From NCBI RefSeq assembly GCF_003012775.1, contig NZ_PXYG01000001.1:620001-684000 (forward strand): a stretch of DNA of 64,000 nt, given 5' to 3'. Source of the stretch: Zobellella endophytica. GTDB taxonomy: Bacteria > Pseudomonadota > Gammaproteobacteria > Enterobacterales > Aeromonadaceae. The notes under the pieces are model-generated. The model was not told the origin of the DNA. It was given only the letters and a program-made list of their open reading frames with translations, and did not search any database. The position numbers and the translations under genes are program-made. Below, piece by piece: positions 35,513 to 45,403 of the stretch (position 1 is the stretch's first letter; each line of letters begins with the position of its first letter).

Positions 35513-36895
35513 ATGATCAGTGTGTTCGACATGTTCAGTATCGGCATCGGCCCTTCCTCCTCCCATACCGTGGGTCCCATGCGGGCGGCCCATGCCTTCG
35601 TGGCGGGTCTGGCGGAGCAGGGCACCCTGACCCGGGTCAGCCGGGTCGAGGTGGAATTGTTCGGCTCCCTGGGCCAGACCGGCATCGGCCATGGCACCGG
35701 CAAGGCGGTGATCCTGGGGCTGGGGGGCTTCGACCCGGAAAGCGTGGACGTGGACATGATCCCGGGCTTTCTGGCCGAGGTGGACGCCAGCCAGCGCATC
35801 CTGCTCAACCGCGAGCATGCGGCGGCGTTTCCCCGCAGCGGCGCCATCGTCTTCCATCGCCGCAAGACCCTGCCCCTGCACAGCAACGGCATGACTTGCC
35901 GGGTGTTCGAGGGTGACGCCCTGCTGGCCGAGCAGTCCTACTACTCCATCGGCGGCGGCTTTATCGTCAAGGCGGAAGAGTTCGCCGACACCAAGGCCGG
36001 CGCCCAGGCCCAGGCCGCCGCCCGGCCGGCGCCCTATCCGTTCAGGAGTGCCGCCGAGCTGCTGCGCCTGTGCCAGGAAAACGGCATGTCCATCAGCAGC
36101 CTGATGATGGCCAACGAGAAGGTCAACCGTTCCGAGGAGGAGATAGTCCGCGGCCTGCGGGAGATCTGGGGGGTGATGCAGGCCTGCGTCAAGCGCGGCT
36201 GCAAGACCGAGGGCATATTGCCGGGCGGGCTCAAGGTCAAGCGCCGGGCTCCCTCCCTCTATCGCCGGCTGACCAGCGAGTCCCAGTACAACAAGGATCC
36301 GCTGAGCGTGATGGAGTGGGTGGATCTGTTCGCGCTGGCGGTGAACGAAGAAAACGCTGCCGGCGGCCGGGTGGTGACGGCGCCGACCAACGGTGCCGCC
36401 GGCATCATTCCGGCGGTGCTGCATTACTACGACAAGTTTGTGCAACCGGTGGATGACGACGCCCTGGTGCAGTATTTCATGACCGCCGCGGCCATCGGCA
36501 TCCTGTACAAGGAAAACGCCTCCATCTCCGGCGCCGAAGTGGGCTGCCAGGGCGAGGTGGGGGTGGCCTGCTCCATGGCCGCCGGGGCGCTGACCGCGGT
36601 GGTGGGCGGCACCATAGAGCATGTGGAGAACGCCGCCGAGATAGGCATGGAGCACAACCTGGGGCTGACCTGCGATCCGGTCGGTGGCCTGGTGCAGGTG
36701 CCCTGCATCGAGCGCAACGCCATGGGCTCGGTCAAGGCTATCAACGCCAGCCGGCTGGCGCTGCGCGGCGACGGCGAGCACAAGGTGTCGCTCGACAAGG
36801 TGATCAAGACCATGCGCGACACTGGCATGGACATGAAAACCAAGTACAAGGAAACCGCCCGCGGTGGCCTGGCGGTGAATATTATCGAGTGCTGA
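35513..36895 (+). CDS. sdaA: L-serine ammonia-lyase (L-serine dehydratase), iron-sulfur type
   Basis: A 460-residue enzyme deaminating L-serine to pyruvate, similar in length to E. coli SdaA/SdaB (454-455). The N-terminal beta domain has [20 protein letters not shown]; the catalytic alpha domain has [38 protein letters not shown] and [21 protein letters not shown], including the Cys residues of the 4Fe-4S cluster. The start is the ATG after CGGAGTATTCCC, giving MISVFDMF; an upstream ATG would lie inside the inverted repeat region. sdaA and sdaB cannot be separated without comparison, so the symbol is provisional. A strong terminator follows. Confidence 0.92.
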   Translation: MISVFDMFSIGIGPSSSHTVGPMRAAHAFVAGLAEQGTLTRVSRVEVELFGSLGQTGIGHGTGKAVILGLGGFDPESVDVDMIPGFLAEVDASQRILLNREHAAAFPRSGAIVFHRRKTLPLHSNGMTCRVFEGDALLAEQSYYSIGGGFIVKAEEFADTKAGAQAQAAARPAPYPFRSAAELLRLCQENGMSISSLMMANEKVNRSEEEIVRGLREIWGVMQACVKRGCKTEGILPGGLKVKRRAPSLYRRLTSESQYNKDPLSVMEWVDLFALAVNEENAAGGRVVTAPTNGAAGIIPAVLHYYDKFVQPVDDDALVQYFMTAAAIGILYKENASISGAEVGCQGEVGVACSMAAGALTAVVGGTIEHVENAAEIGMEHNLGLTCDPVGGLVQVPCIERNAMGSVKAINASRLALRGDGEHKVSLDKVIKTMRDTGMDMKTKYKETARGGLAVNIIEC

Positions 36896-36927
36896 CGGCG
36901 AGCGGTAAGCTCGAAGCGATAAGAGAC

Positions 36928-36955
36928 AAAAAAGCCCGGGGAACCGGGCTTTTTT
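36928..36955 (+). terminator. Terminator after the serine dehydratase gene
   Basis: AAAAAAGCCCGG-GGAA-CCGGGCTTTTTT, a strong symmetrical intrinsic terminator that works for the plus strand and would also function leftward for kpsS transcripts. Confidence 0.9.
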
Positions 36956-37026
36956 CAGCGTGATGACAAAGTCTATTACCTGCTTTTTTGCCAGATATTT
37001 CCCTTTATCGCAGCTATTTAACCCTG

Positions 37027-37091
37027 GTCACCTCCGCGAAGGCGGAGATCCATGACAGTGTGCACTGGACTCCCGCCTTCGCGGGAGTGAC
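37027..37091. repeat. Hairpin-rich intergenic repeat
   Basis: A 65-bp imperfect palindrome, ends GTCACCTCCGCG and CGCGGGAGTGAC. It contains two smaller hairpins, CTCCGC-GAAG-GCGGAG and CTCCCGC-CTTC-GCGGGAG, that are also complementary to each other. Short repeats with the CCCGCCTTCGCGGGAxTGAC core are spread through many proteobacterial genomes. It lies downstream of both flanking genes, where it would interfere little. Confidence 0.7.
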
Positions 37092-37132
37092 TACAGAGAA
37101 TGACGAAGCTTTGTCAGCAGTCTGTTTTTTGT

Positions 37133-38407
37133 TCAGGGCTGGGGCTGCAGCCCTATCTGGCGGCTGCAGACAGCGGGACCGGGCTCGGACGGCAACACCG
37201 GCTGCGGGTAGAGGTGGCTCAATTCGCCCATCCGCTGCCAGATCTGCTGGCAGGTCTTGTCGTACTCGCCGTAAAAGCTGCCGTTGAGCTGGGTGTAGCG
37301 CAGCAGGAAATGACGGAACTGGCGGAACAGCGCCTTGTCTACCGGCGCCGGCGCCCGCCAGAAGGCATCCAGGCCGTTCCGGCTGGTGAGCCCTGGCACG
37401 TCATACAGCGCCTTGCCCAGGGTGATGGTCGGAATATGGTGGATCAGGGCCGAAATGCCGACGGTACTGTTGACGGTAACCACCCCCTTGCAATGGTGAT
37501 ACAACTCGGGCAGGGATAATTCGTAACCGTAGAACACCCTGTCCGCTACTCCCAGCCGTGCCGCTTCCCGGCACAGCAGCGACTGATAGTCGCTGTAGCC
37601 CCGGTCCATGGGGTGGTGTTTCAGCACCAGCACGTCGGCCGCGTCCGCGTGTCGGGCGAAGGAGGCCAGGATCACCCGGATGGAATGGGCCACGTCCTCG
37701 AAGTCGGAATGGGTGCGGATCTGAAAATCATCGGCCACCTGCAGCGGCAGCAGGAAGAGATGGCCGGAATGCCGGTCGATCAGGTTTTGTTGCAGCCCCA
37801 GATCGATGTTCTTGTGGCGATACTTGGTGGCCCAGCCTTTCAGCCAGGCGATGGCTTCGGTCCAGTAGGGCCGGTGCCGGTGATGGCGATAGTGGGGGTA
37901 GATCCGGCCACCGAGCTGCATCGACAGATAATAGCGGATGGCGTAATAGATACGCCGGCGAAAGGTGGGAGAAATGATGAAATGATCCGACTCGTCCACC
38001 TTTTCCACCGTCGGCAGCATCTGCGCCAGGTTGTCATACCAGGGACTGTGGGCGTTGACGCCGCCCTTTTCCAGGGTGATGTAATCGGGGCGCAGGTAGC
38101 CCTCTTCAAACACCCAGAAGTCGATATCCTGGTCGAGGCAGAGGCTGCGGGCGGCGCAGTGATACTCGCGGCAATCACTGTAGCAGAACACGGCGTCGAT
38201 ACCGTGCCGTTTGACGTAATCGGCCAGAAACGCCGGCCAGTCCTGCAGGGTGCCACGGTAGCCGACGTTGCTGCCGGCGCAGGGCCAGCAGCCTTCTCCG
38301 GCGTTGAAGTGAATTTTATGGACTTTGATGCCCTTCTTGGCCAGGAACCGAGAAAAATATTGAAAAAAAGGTCCCAATGGTCCCTGGAGTAGCAAAACCG
38401 ACTGCAT
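37133..38407 (-). CDS. kpsS: KpsS-type capsular polysaccharide Kdo transferase
   Basis: A 424-residue protein of the capsule_synth family. It begins VLLLQGPLGPFFQYFSRFLA and contains FWVFEEGYLRPDYITLEKGG, DVLVLKHHPMDRGYSDY, and KGVVTVNSTVGISALIHHIP, all closely matching E. coli KpsS. KpsS and KpsC build the beta-linked Kdo linker on phosphatidylglycerol on which group 2 capsules are made. No kpsC, kpsD, kpsE, kpsF, kpsM, kpsT or kpsU gene lies in the window, so this copy is isolated, flanked by the serine dehydratase and metG. It may work with capsule genes elsewhere or use a different acceptor. The start is not preceded by a good ribosome site. Confidence 0.85.
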   Translation of the reverse strand: MQSVLLLQGPLGPFFQYFSRFLAKKGIKVHKIHFNAGEGCWPCAGSNVGYRGTLQDWPAFLADYVKRHGIDAVFCYSDCREYHCAARSLCLDQDIDFWVFEEGYLRPDYITLEKGGVNAHSPWYDNLAQMLPTVEKVDESDHFIISPTFRRRIYYAIRYYLSMQLGGRIYPHYRHHRHRPYWTEAIAWLKGWATKYRHKNIDLGLQQNLIDRHSGHLFLLPLQVADDFQIRTHSDFEDVAHSIRVILASFARHADAADVLVLKHHPMDRGYSDYQSLLCREAARLGVADRVFYGYELSLPELYHHCKGVVTVNSTVGISALIHHIPTITLGKALYDVPGLTSRNGLDAFWRAPAPVDKALFRQFRHFLLRYTQLNGSFYGEYDKTCQQIWQRMGELSHLYPQPVLPSEPGPAVCSRQIGLQPQP

Positions 38408-38627
38408 TCATTGTTCCGTTGGCTATATTTTTCTTCGATGAAAATAAGCGGTGCTGACCGCCGCCCATCTCGTTATCCGGCACTCGTACAAGGGCGCATA
38501 TTAACACAGCTTGTTGCCGCTGAGCACCTTCTGATCCCGTTTTACGACAGTATCCTGCGGTCGGAGCCGTGGTGGCAAGTGGGAAGGGAGGAGAGCAGGG
38601 CCGCATGGGCCCCGGATAGCAGACAGC

Positions 38628-38649
38628 TAGCGGGGCCGAGGCCCCGCTA
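38628..38649 (-). terminator. Hairpin downstream of metG
   Basis: TAGCGGGGCC-GA-GGCCCCGCTA, a perfect 10-bp stem 12 bp after the metG stop. There is no T-run on either side, so it may act as an mRNA 3' end stabiliser or Rho-dependent end. The rest of the 254-bp gap between kpsS and metG shows nothing recognisable. Confidence 0.5.
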
Positions 38650-38661
38650 TGGTCCTGGGAA

Positions 38662-40692
38662 TTATTTCACTTTCATGCCCGGCTGGGCGCCGGCCTGGGG
38701 CTCGAGGATCCACAGGTCCTTGCCGCCGGGGCCGGCGGCAAGGACCATGCCTTCGCTCATGCCGAAACGCATCTTGCGCGGGGCCAGGTTGGCGACCATG
38801 ACGGTGAGCTTGCCTTCCAGATCTTCGGGCAGGTAGGCGGACTTGATGCCGGCGAACACCTGGCGGGTCTCGCCGCCCAGATCCAGCTGCAGCTTGAGCA
38901 GCTTGTCCGCCTCCGGCACCGCTTCCGCCTTCTTGATCAGCGCGACCCGCAGATCCACCTTGGCGAAGTCGTCGAAGCCGATGGTGTCGGCGATGGGGTC
39001 GTCGGCCAGGGGACCGCTGGGCTTGACGGCCTGCTCGGCGGCCAAATCCTCCCGGGAGGCATCCACCATGGCGGCCACCTTGTCCGCCTCGATGCGGCTG
39101 AACAGGGCGCTGAACTTGTTGACCCTGTGGGCCAGCAGCGGCTCGGCTACGGCGTCCCATTCGAGGGTAGTGTCGAGGAAAGCCTCGGCCCGCTCGGCCA
39201 GTGTCGGCATCACCGGCTTGAGGTAGGTCAGCAACACCCGGAACAGGTTCAATCCTAACGAGCAGATGGCCTGCAGCTCTGCCTCCTTGCCTTCCTGCTT
39301 GGCCACCACCCAGGGCGCCTTGTCGTCCACGTAGCGGTTGGCCCTGTCGGCCAGGGCCATGATCTCGCGGATGGCGCGGCCGAATTCGCGCTGCTCGTAA
39401 TACTGGCCGATGCGCTCGGCGGCGTCGGCGAACTCGGCGTACAGGGTCGGCTCGGTACAATCGGCGGAAAGCTGTCCGTCGAAGCGTTTGGCAATGAAGC
39501 CGGCGTTGCGCGAGGCCAGGTTGACCAGTTTGTTGACCACGTCTGCGTTCACCCGGGCGACGAAGTCGTCCAGGTTGAGATCCAGATCGTCGATGCGGCT
39601 GGACAGCTTGGCGGCGTAGTAGTAGCGCAGGCACTCGGGATCCAGGTGGGCGAGGTAGGTGTCGGCCTTGATAAAGGTGCCCTTGGACTTGGACATCTTG
39701 GCGCCGTTGACGGTGACGTAGCCGTGCACAAAGATATTGCTCGGCTTGCGAAAGCCGCTGCCCTCGAGCATGGCCGGCCAGAACAGGCTGTGGAAGTAGA
39801 CGATGTCCTTGCCGATGAAGTGGTACAGCTCGGCGTCGCTGTCCGCCTTCCAGTAATCGTCGAAGTTCAGGTCACCGCGCCGGTCGCAGTAGTTCTTGAA
39901 CGAGCCCATGTAGCCGATGGGGGCATCCAGCCACACGTAAAAGTACTTGCCCGGGGCGTCGGGGATCTCGAAGCCGAAGTAGGGCGCGTCGCGGGTGATG
40001 TCCCACTGCTGCAGGCCGGCCTCGAACCACTCTTCCAGTTTGTTGGCCATTTCTTCCTGCAGGGCGCCGGAGCGGGTCCAGGCCTTGAGCATGCCCTCGA
40101 ACTGGGGCAGGTCGAAGAAGAAGTGCTCGGTGTCTTTCATCACCGGGGTGGCGCCGGACACCGCCGATTTGGGATCGATCAGCTCCGCCGGGGTGTAGGT
40201 GGCGCCGCACACCTCGCAGTTGTCGCCGTACTGATCTTCCGCCTTGCAGCTGGGGCAGGTGCCTTTCACGAACCGGTCCGGCAGGAACATGTTCTGCTCG
40301 GGATCGTACAGCTGGGAAATGGTGCGGCTCTGGATAAAGCCGTTGGCCTTGAGCTTGCCGTAGATCAATTCCGCCAACTCGCGGTTTTCCGCGCTGTGGG
40401 TGGAGTGGTAGTTGTCAAAGCCGATGTTGAAGCGGTCGAAGTCGGCTTTGTGCTCCTGCTGCACCGCGGCGATCATCTGCTCGGTATCCAGGCCTAGTTG
40501 CTTGGCCTTGAGCATGATGGGGGTGCCGTGGGCGTCGTCGGCGCAGATAAAATGGACCTGATGACCACGCATTCGCTGATAGCGAACCCAGATGTCGGCC
40601 TGAATGTGTTCCAGCATATGACCAAGGTGGATGGAGCCGTTGGCATAGGGAAGGGCGCAGGTAACGAGAATCTTACGTGGATCGGTAGCCAT
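38662..40692 (-). CDS. metG: Methionyl-tRNA synthetase MetG
   Basis: A 676-residue class I synthetase (E. coli MetG: 677). The HIGH motif appears as [10 protein letters not shown], the zinc-binding knot as [17 protein letters not shown], and the KMSKS loop as [10 protein letters not shown]. The C terminus carries the EMAP-II/Trbp111-like tRNA-binding and dimerisation domain ([20 protein letters not shown]). The start is taken at [11 protein letters not shown] behind GGAA; an upstream ATG would add three residues. Divergent from glk; the mrp gene, often next to metG, lies about 8 kb away, with the glucose uptake locus in between. Confidence 0.97.
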   Translation of the reverse strand: MATDPRKILVTCALPYANGSIHLGHMLEHIQADIWVRYQRMRGHQVHFICADDAHGTPIMLKAKQLGLDTEQMIAAVQQEHKADFDRFNIGFDNYHSTHSAENRELAELIYGKLKANGFIQSRTISQLYDPEQNMFLPDRFVKGTCPSCKAEDQYGDNCEVCGATYTPAELIDPKSAVSGATPVMKDTEHFFFDLPQFEGMLKAWTRSGALQEEMANKLEEWFEAGLQQWDITRDAPYFGFEIPDAPGKYFYVWLDAPIGYMGSFKNYCDRRGDLNFDDYWKADSDAELYHFIGKDIVYFHSLFWPAMLEGSGFRKPSNIFVHGYVTVNGAKMSKSKGTFIKADTYLAHLDPECLRYYYAAKLSSRIDDLDLNLDDFVARVNADVVNKLVNLASRNAGFIAKRFDGQLSADCTEPTLYAEFADAAERIGQYYEQREFGRAIREIMALADRANRYVDDKAPWVVAKQEGKEAELQAICSLGLNLFRVLLTYLKPVMPTLAERAEAFLDTTLEWDAVAEPLLAHRVNKFSALFSRIEADKVAAMVDASREDLAAEQAVKPSGPLADDPIADTIGFDDFAKVDLRVALIKKAEAVPEADKLLKLQLDLGGETRQVFAGIKSAYLPEDLEGKLTVMVANLAPRKMRFGMSEGMVLAAGPGGKDLWILEPQAGAQPGMKVK

Positions 40693-40809
40693 AATTTCCA
40701 TTTTGTCGAATCAATTACGTGGGACCGAGCATGTTACCCGAGTTTTTTCTGTTATACACTCCCCGCCAGTTTTTTCCCTTTTTAAAGCGTTTTGAACAAG
40801 GAGTGTGAC

Positions 40810-41766
40810 ATGACATCAGCCTGTCTGATCGCCGATATCGGCGGCACCAACGCCCGTTTTGCACTGGTAAACGAAGGATCGCTGGCGGTGCGGGATATCC
40901 GGGTATTGCAGGTCGCGGCCTTTGCCGGCATCGAGCCGGCCATCCGCCATTACCTGGCCGAGATGGGCCAGCCGCTGGAGGGTGTCAAGCGGGCTTGCCT
41001 GGCCATCGCCTGCCCGGTGGAACAGGACCGGATTGCCATGACCAACGGCGGCTGGGTGTTTTCCCGGCAGGCGTTGCAACGGGCGCTGGCGCTGAGCGAG
41101 CTGCGCGTCATCAACGACTATGCCGCCCTGGCCTACAGCATTCCGCATCTGGCGGAGCATGAGAAGGTGAGGGTTGGCGGCGGCGAGGCGCGCGGCGGCT
41201 ATCCCATCGCCCTGCTCGGTCCCGGCACCGGCCTGGGGGTGGGCGGGCTCGTCGGCGGCCGGCCCCTGGTTACCGAAGGGGGTCACGTGGACTTTGCCCC
41301 CAATGACGAGGTTGAGCTGGCCATGCTGCGCTTTCTGTGGCGGGAATACCCTCACGTGTCCGCCGAGCGGCTGTTGTCGGGCATGGGTCTCGAGAACATC
41401 TACCGGGCGCTGTGCGCATATCACGGCGAAACGGCGGAAAGCTACAGCGCCGCCGACATCGGCCGCCATGCCCTGGCCGGCAGCGATCAACGCTGTGTCG
41501 ACACCGTGGCACGCTTCTTCGCCATCCTGGGGTCGGTGGCGGGCAACCTGGCCCTGACCATGGGCGCACTCGGCGGTATCTACATCACCGGCGGCATAGT
41601 GCCGCGCCTGCTGCCGTGCCTGTCCCGCAGCCCGTTCCGCGAGCGGTTCGAAGCCAAGGGGCGCTTTCATGACTATATGGCCGGCATCGGTACCTGGGTG
41701 GTGGTGGCCGAGCAGCCCGGCCTGCTGGGGGCGGCGGTGGCCTTGCTGGAGCGGGAGGCGATATGA
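40810..41766 (+). CDS. glk: Glucokinase Glk
   Basis: A 318-residue ROK-independent (Glk family) glucokinase phosphorylating intracellular glucose to glucose-6-phosphate. The ATP-binding motif LIADIGGTNARFAL opens the protein, followed by INDYAALAYSIPHL (catalytic Asp), LGPGTGLGVGGLV, and GNLALTMGALGGIYITGGIV. The start is ATG after AAGGAG; an upstream ATG would add six residues. It heads an operon with the two-component pair (4-bp overlap), and the downstream ABC transporter supplies its substrate, so glk, regulator and transporter form one glucose uptake and trapping unit. Confidence 0.95.
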   Translation: MTSACLIADIGGTNARFALVNEGSLAVRDIRVLQVAAFAGIEPAIRHYLAEMGQPLEGVKRACLAIACPVEQDRIAMTNGGWVFSRQALQRALALSELRVINDYAALAYSIPHLAEHEKVRVGGGEARGGYPIALLGPGTGLGVGGLVGGRPLVTEGGHVDFAPNDEVELAMLRFLWREYPHVSAERLLSGMGLENIYRALCAYHGETAESYSAADIGRHALAGSDQRCVDTVARFFAILGSVAGNLALTMGALGGIYITGGIVPRLLPCLSRSPFRERFEAKGRFHDYMAGIGTWVVVAEQPGLLGAAVALLEREAI

Positions 41767-42479
41767 GCGACTGGACGGGCCGGCACATCCTGGTGGTGGA
41801 CGATGACGAGGAGATCTGCATCCTGCTGAAGTCCTACCTGGAGCGCAGCGGCTTTCGGGTGAGTTCCCTCAACAGCGGTGAACGCCTGCTGCAGGCGCTG
41901 GAACTGGCCCAGCCGGACATGATCATCCTGGATGTGATGATGCCCGGCGACGACGGCTTCAGCCTGTGCGGCCAGGTGCGCAAGGTCTCCTCGGTGCCGA
42001 TCATCATGCTCACCGCCTCGGCGGAAGAAAGTGATCGTATCATCGGGCTCGAGCTGGGCGCCGACGACTACGTACCCAAGCCGTTCAGCCCGCGCGAGCT
42101 GTTGGCGCGAGTCAAGGCGATTTTCCGCCGGGTGGGCGGACTGGTGCCGGGCGGCCATCACCGCTACTACTGTTTTGCCGGCTGGCAGCTGGACACGGTC
42201 AACCGCAGCCTGATCGATCCCCAGGGCCAGGAGCATCCGCTGAGCGGCGCCGATTATGGCCTGCTGCTGCTGTTCCTGGAGCGGCCGGGCGAGGTGCTGA
42301 GCCGGGACGACCTGCTGGGGCTGACCCGGGGGCGAGAAGCCAACCCCTTCGATCGCAGCATCGATGTACAGCTCAGCCGGCTGCGCCAGCGGCTGGGGGA
42401 GGACGCCAAGGATCCCCATATCATCAAGACGGTGCGCGGCGCCGGCTATGTGCTGGCGGTGGCGGTGGAGCCACGATGA
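41763..42479 (+). CDS. gltR: OmpR-family response regulator, GltR-like
   Basis: A 238-residue response regulator. The receiver domain has acidic pocket VVDDDEE, phospho-acceptor Asp57 in IILDVMMPG, Thr in IIMLTAS and Lys in YVPKPFSPRE. The C-terminal winged helix is of OmpR type (LSGADYGLLLLFLERPGEVL and IDVQLSRLRQRLG, then IKTVRGAGYVLAV). Position between glk and a histidine kinase, and upstream of a glucose-type ABC transporter, matches gltR/gltR-2 of Pseudomonas, which controls that transporter. Name by context, not by sequence identity. Confidence 0.85.
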   Translation: MSDWTGRHILVVDDDEEICILLKSYLERSGFRVSSLNSGERLLQALELAQPDMIILDVMMPGDDGFSLCGQVRKVSSVPIIMLTASAEESDRIIGLELGADDYVPKPFSPRELLARVKAIFRRVGGLVPGGHHRYYCFAGWQLDTVNRSLIDPQGQEHPLSGADYGLLLLFLERPGEVLSRDDLLGLTRGREANPFDRSIDVQLSRLRQRLGEDAKDPHIIKTVRGAGYVLAVAVEPR

Positions 42480-43927
42480 GACGCTGGCTGCGCTGGCCCA
42501 ACTCCCTGCTCGGGCGGATGTCGCTGGTGATGATCCTGGGGGTGGTGCTGGCCCAACTGGTCAGTAACACGGTCTGGGTGCAGCAGCTCAACAAGGACAA
42601 GGCCGAATCGGCGGCGCGCCTGGCCGAGGAGCTGGCCGACAGCGTGGCCTCCACGGTCAACTTCTTCCGTGCCCTGCCGCGCAACTACCAGCATCTGGTG
42701 CTGTCCCAGCTCAGGGACATGGGGGGTACCCGCTTCTTTGTGTCCCTCAACCGGGAGTTCATCGAGATCCAGGACATTCCCGACTCCCCGGTCAAGACCA
42801 TCGTCACCCGCCGCTTCGAGCAGGAGCTGCGCCGGCGCCTGGGCGGGGCACTCGAGCTGCACATCGGGGTATCCCATCCCCAGAGCCTGCATGTGTACAA
42901 AAACGATGTGCGGCTGCTGGACCTGCCCGCCCGCTGGGCCCAGCAGAGCCAGATCCACGACCCGGACGCGCCGCCCATCCTGGTGATGCAGTTGGCCATG
43001 GGCGAGGGCGACTGGCTCTACCTGGCTGCCCTGCTGCCCGACCGGACCCTGCTGGCACCGACTTCCTACCTGGACGGCGAACGACTGCTGTTCCTGACCC
43101 TGCTGGTGCTGGTGTTGGTGCTGGCCGGCGCCCTCGTGTTCCGCTGGCTCAATCGACCGCTGCGCCGACTGGCCCGGGCCGCCGAGCGGCTGGGCCGGGG
43201 GCTGGACGTGGCCAAGCTCGACGAGAGCGGGCCGCGGGAGATCCGCGCCACCGCCCGGGCCTTCAACCTGATGCAGGACCGGATAGGGCGCTTTATCGCC
43301 GATCGGGAGCGGCTGTTTTCGGCTATCTCCCACGATCTCAAGACCCCCATCACCCGGCTGCGGCTGCGCGCCGAGCTGCTCGACGACGAGCAGGCCAGGG
43401 CCAAGTTCGAGCAGGATTTGCTGGCATTGGAGCAGATGGTCAAGGGGGCGCTCGACTGTGCCCGGGGCACCGATATCCGTGAGCCGGTCACCCGCATCGA
43501 TCTGTACGCCCTGCTGCAGACCCTGTGTGACGATGCCGCCCTGATGGGAGCCGAGGTGACCCTGCAGGGACGGGCACCGGCCTTCTTTCACGGCAAGGCG
43601 CTGGCGCTCAGGCGCGGTTTCGGCAATTTGATCGACAACGCCGTCTTCTACGGCCACTCGGCCGAGGTGACCCTCACCGAGTACGGTGGCTGGCTGGAGG
43701 TGCAGATCCGCGACCGGGGCCCGGGCATACCGGAGGCGGCGCTGGAGCTGGTGTTCGAGCCCTACTACCGGCTGGAGTCCTCCCGCAGCCGCCACACCGG
43801 CGGCACCGGCCTGGGCCTTAGCATCGCCCGCAACATAGTGCATGCCCACGGCGGCGAGCTGACCCTGGCCAACGGCCCCGAGGGCGGCCTGGTGGTGTCG
43901 GTACGGCTGCCCCGGGGCAGCGGTTGA
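42476..43927 (+). CDS. gtrS: Sensor histidine kinase, GtrS-like
   Basis: A 483-residue membrane kinase. A transmembrane helix at about residues 14-32 and another at about 203-224 enclose a periplasmic domain of about 170 residues. HAMP is followed by the His box LFSAISHDLKTPITRLRLRA (His about 284), N box FGNLIDNAVFYG, and ATP-binding G motifs IRDRGPGIPE and GGTGLGLSIARNI. It is coupled to the response regulator by an ATGA overlap. GtrS of Pseudomonas senses sugar acids such as 2-ketogluconate; whether this copy does so is unknown. Confidence 0.87.
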   Translation: MRRWLRWPNSLLGRMSLVMILGVVLAQLVSNTVWVQQLNKDKAESAARLAEELADSVASTVNFFRALPRNYQHLVLSQLRDMGGTRFFVSLNREFIEIQDIPDSPVKTIVTRRFEQELRRRLGGALELHIGVSHPQSLHVYKNDVRLLDLPARWAQQSQIHDPDAPPILVMQLAMGEGDWLYLAALLPDRTLLAPTSYLDGERLLFLTLLVLVLVLAGALVFRWLNRPLRRLARAAERLGRGLDVAKLDESGPREIRATARAFNLMQDRIGRFIADRERLFSAISHDLKTPITRLRLRAELLDDEQARAKFEQDLLALEQMVKGALDCARGTDIREPVTRIDLYALLQTLCDDAALMGAEVTLQGRAPAFFHGKALALRRGFGNLIDNAVFYGHSAEVTLTEYGGWLEVQIRDRGPGIPEAALELVFEPYYRLESSRSRHTGGTGLGLSIARNIVHAHGGELTLANGPEGGLVVSVRLPRGSG

Positions 43928-44090
43928 ACTGCGAACTGTGATCCTGGTGTTGCTTATCCGTCAATTTATTAACACTTCGTTACAATTCATTTCCTTATGT
44001 AACCGACCCCCGGGATCCCCCGTGCTTTAATCTGATGGTGCTCCCGGGCGGGAGTCCTCCACAGCGTGAAACCATAAAAAGGGAACCTTC
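43928..44090 (+). promoter_or_regulatory. gtsA promoter region with inverted repeat
   Basis: An AT-richer stretch between the sensor kinase and the binding-protein gene. An inverted repeat GTTACA-N13-TGTAAC (43979-44003) is a possible site for the response regulator encoded upstream. A weak CTGTGATCC CRP-like half-site lies near 43936. Promoter elements are not clear. A ribosome site AAGGGAA lies just before gtsA. Confidence 0.4.
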
Positions 44091-45344
44091 ATGAAAAAGT
44101 TACGGAAATCGATTCTCGGCGTGATCTGCGCGGGCCTGGTGGCGCCGTCGGCCTGGGCGGGCAAGGTGGAAGTGCTGCATTTCTGGACCTCCGGTGGCGA
44201 GGCCAAATCGGCGGCGGTGCTGAAGGAATTGCTCGAAGCCGAGGGTCATGGCTGGGAAGATTTCGCGGTGGCCGGTGGCGGTGGCGAAAGCGCCATGACG
44301 GTGCTCAAGTCCCGGGCGGTGTCCGGCAATCCGCCCAGCGCCGCCCAGATCAAGGGGCCGGACATTCAGGAATGGGCCGAGCTGGGCCTGCTGGCCAACC
44401 TGGACACGGTGGCCCTGCAGGGCGGCTGGGACGAGCGGCTGCCCAGGGTGGTGGCGGACGTGATGCGCCATGACGGCCACTACGTGGCGGTGCCGGTGAA
44501 CGTGCACCGGGTCAACTGGCTGTGGGCCAACCCGGCGGTGTTCGACCAGGTGGGGGTGAGCGTGCCGACCAGCTGGGATGAATTCCTCGCCGCCGCCGAC
44601 CAGATCCAGGCCGCCGGCATCATTCCCCTGGCCCACGGCGGCCAGGCCTGGCAGGACGCCACCCTGTTCGAAGCGGTGGCCCTGGGCAAGGGGGGCGTGG
44701 ATTTTTATCGCAAGGCCTTCGTCGAGCATGACGAGGCGACCCTGTCCGGCCCGCAGATGGTGGCGGTACTGTCCCTGTTCAAGCAACTGCGCGACTATAT
44801 CGACGCCGATGCCCCGGGACGGGACTGGAACATCGCCACCGCCATGGTGATCAACGGCGACGCCGCCATGCAGGTGATGGGCGACTGGGCCAAGGGCGAG
44901 TTCAGTGCCGCCGGCAAGGTGGCCGGTCAGGACTATGTGTGCGTGGCCGCGCCGGACACCCTGGACGCCTTCACCTTCAATATCGACAGCTTCGCCATGT
45001 TCGAGCAGCGCAACGACGACGATGTGCAGGCCCAGAAGGATCTGGCCCGGCTCATCATGGAGCCGACTTTCCAGGAAACCTTCAACCTCAACAAGGGCTC
45101 CATCCCCGCCCGTACCGGCCTGCCCCGGGACAAGTTCGACCGCTGTGCCCACCAGTCGATGGACGACTTCGTGCGCAGCGCCCAGAGCGACACCCTGGTG
45201 CCCAGCATGGCCCACGGCATGGCCACCAGCTCCGCCATCCAGGGCGCCATCTATGACGTGGCGACCAATTTCTTCAACAGCGCCGACATGAGCGCCGAAG
45301 ATGCCGCCCGGCAGATGGCGAGAGCGGTGAAGGCCGCCATCTGA
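44091..45344 (+). CDS. gtsA: Sugar (glucose-type) ABC transporter substrate-binding protein
   Basis: A 417-residue family 1 extracellular solute-binding protein with a signal peptide (MKKLRKSILGVICAGLVAPS, cleaved near AWAGK). The mature protein starts KVEVLHFWTSGGEAKSAAVL, highly typical of the GtsA/glucose-mannose binding protein of Pseudomonas; VINGDAAMQVMGDWAKGEF is another family segment. The glucose assignment rests on this likeness and on the glk-gltR-gtrS genes upstream. A strong hairpin follows the gene, compatible with extra stable binding-protein mRNA. Confidence 0.88.
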   Translation: MKKLRKSILGVICAGLVAPSAWAGKVEVLHFWTSGGEAKSAAVLKELLEAEGHGWEDFAVAGGGGESAMTVLKSRAVSGNPPSAAQIKGPDIQEWAELGLLANLDTVALQGGWDERLPRVVADVMRHDGHYVAVPVNVHRVNWLWANPAVFDQVGVSVPTSWDEFLAAADQIQAAGIIPLAHGGQAWQDATLFEAVALGKGGVDFYRKAFVEHDEATLSGPQMVAVLSLFKQLRDYIDADAPGRDWNIATAMVINGDAAMQVMGDWAKGEFSAAGKVAGQDYVCVAAPDTLDAFTFNIDSFAMFEQRNDDDVQAQKDLARLIMEPTFQETFNLNKGSIPARTGLPRDKFDRCAHQSMDDFVRSAQSDTLVPSMAHGMATSSAIQGAIYDVATNFFNSADMSAEDAARQMARAVKAAI

Positions 45345-45351
45345 GTCCGGT

Positions 45352-45371
45352 GGGCGGGCTCTCGCCCGCCC
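45352..45371 (+). promoter_or_regulatory. Hairpin between gtsA and gtsB
   Basis: GGGCGGGC-TCTC-GCCCGCCC, a perfect 8-bp GC stem with tetraloop seven bases after the gtsA stop, no T-run. Such structures protect the 3' end of binding-protein mRNA so that it is made in excess over permease. Confidence 0.6.
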
Positions 45372-45403
45372 GTCGTCTTCCGGTCTTATCTCAGGGATTT
45401 GAC

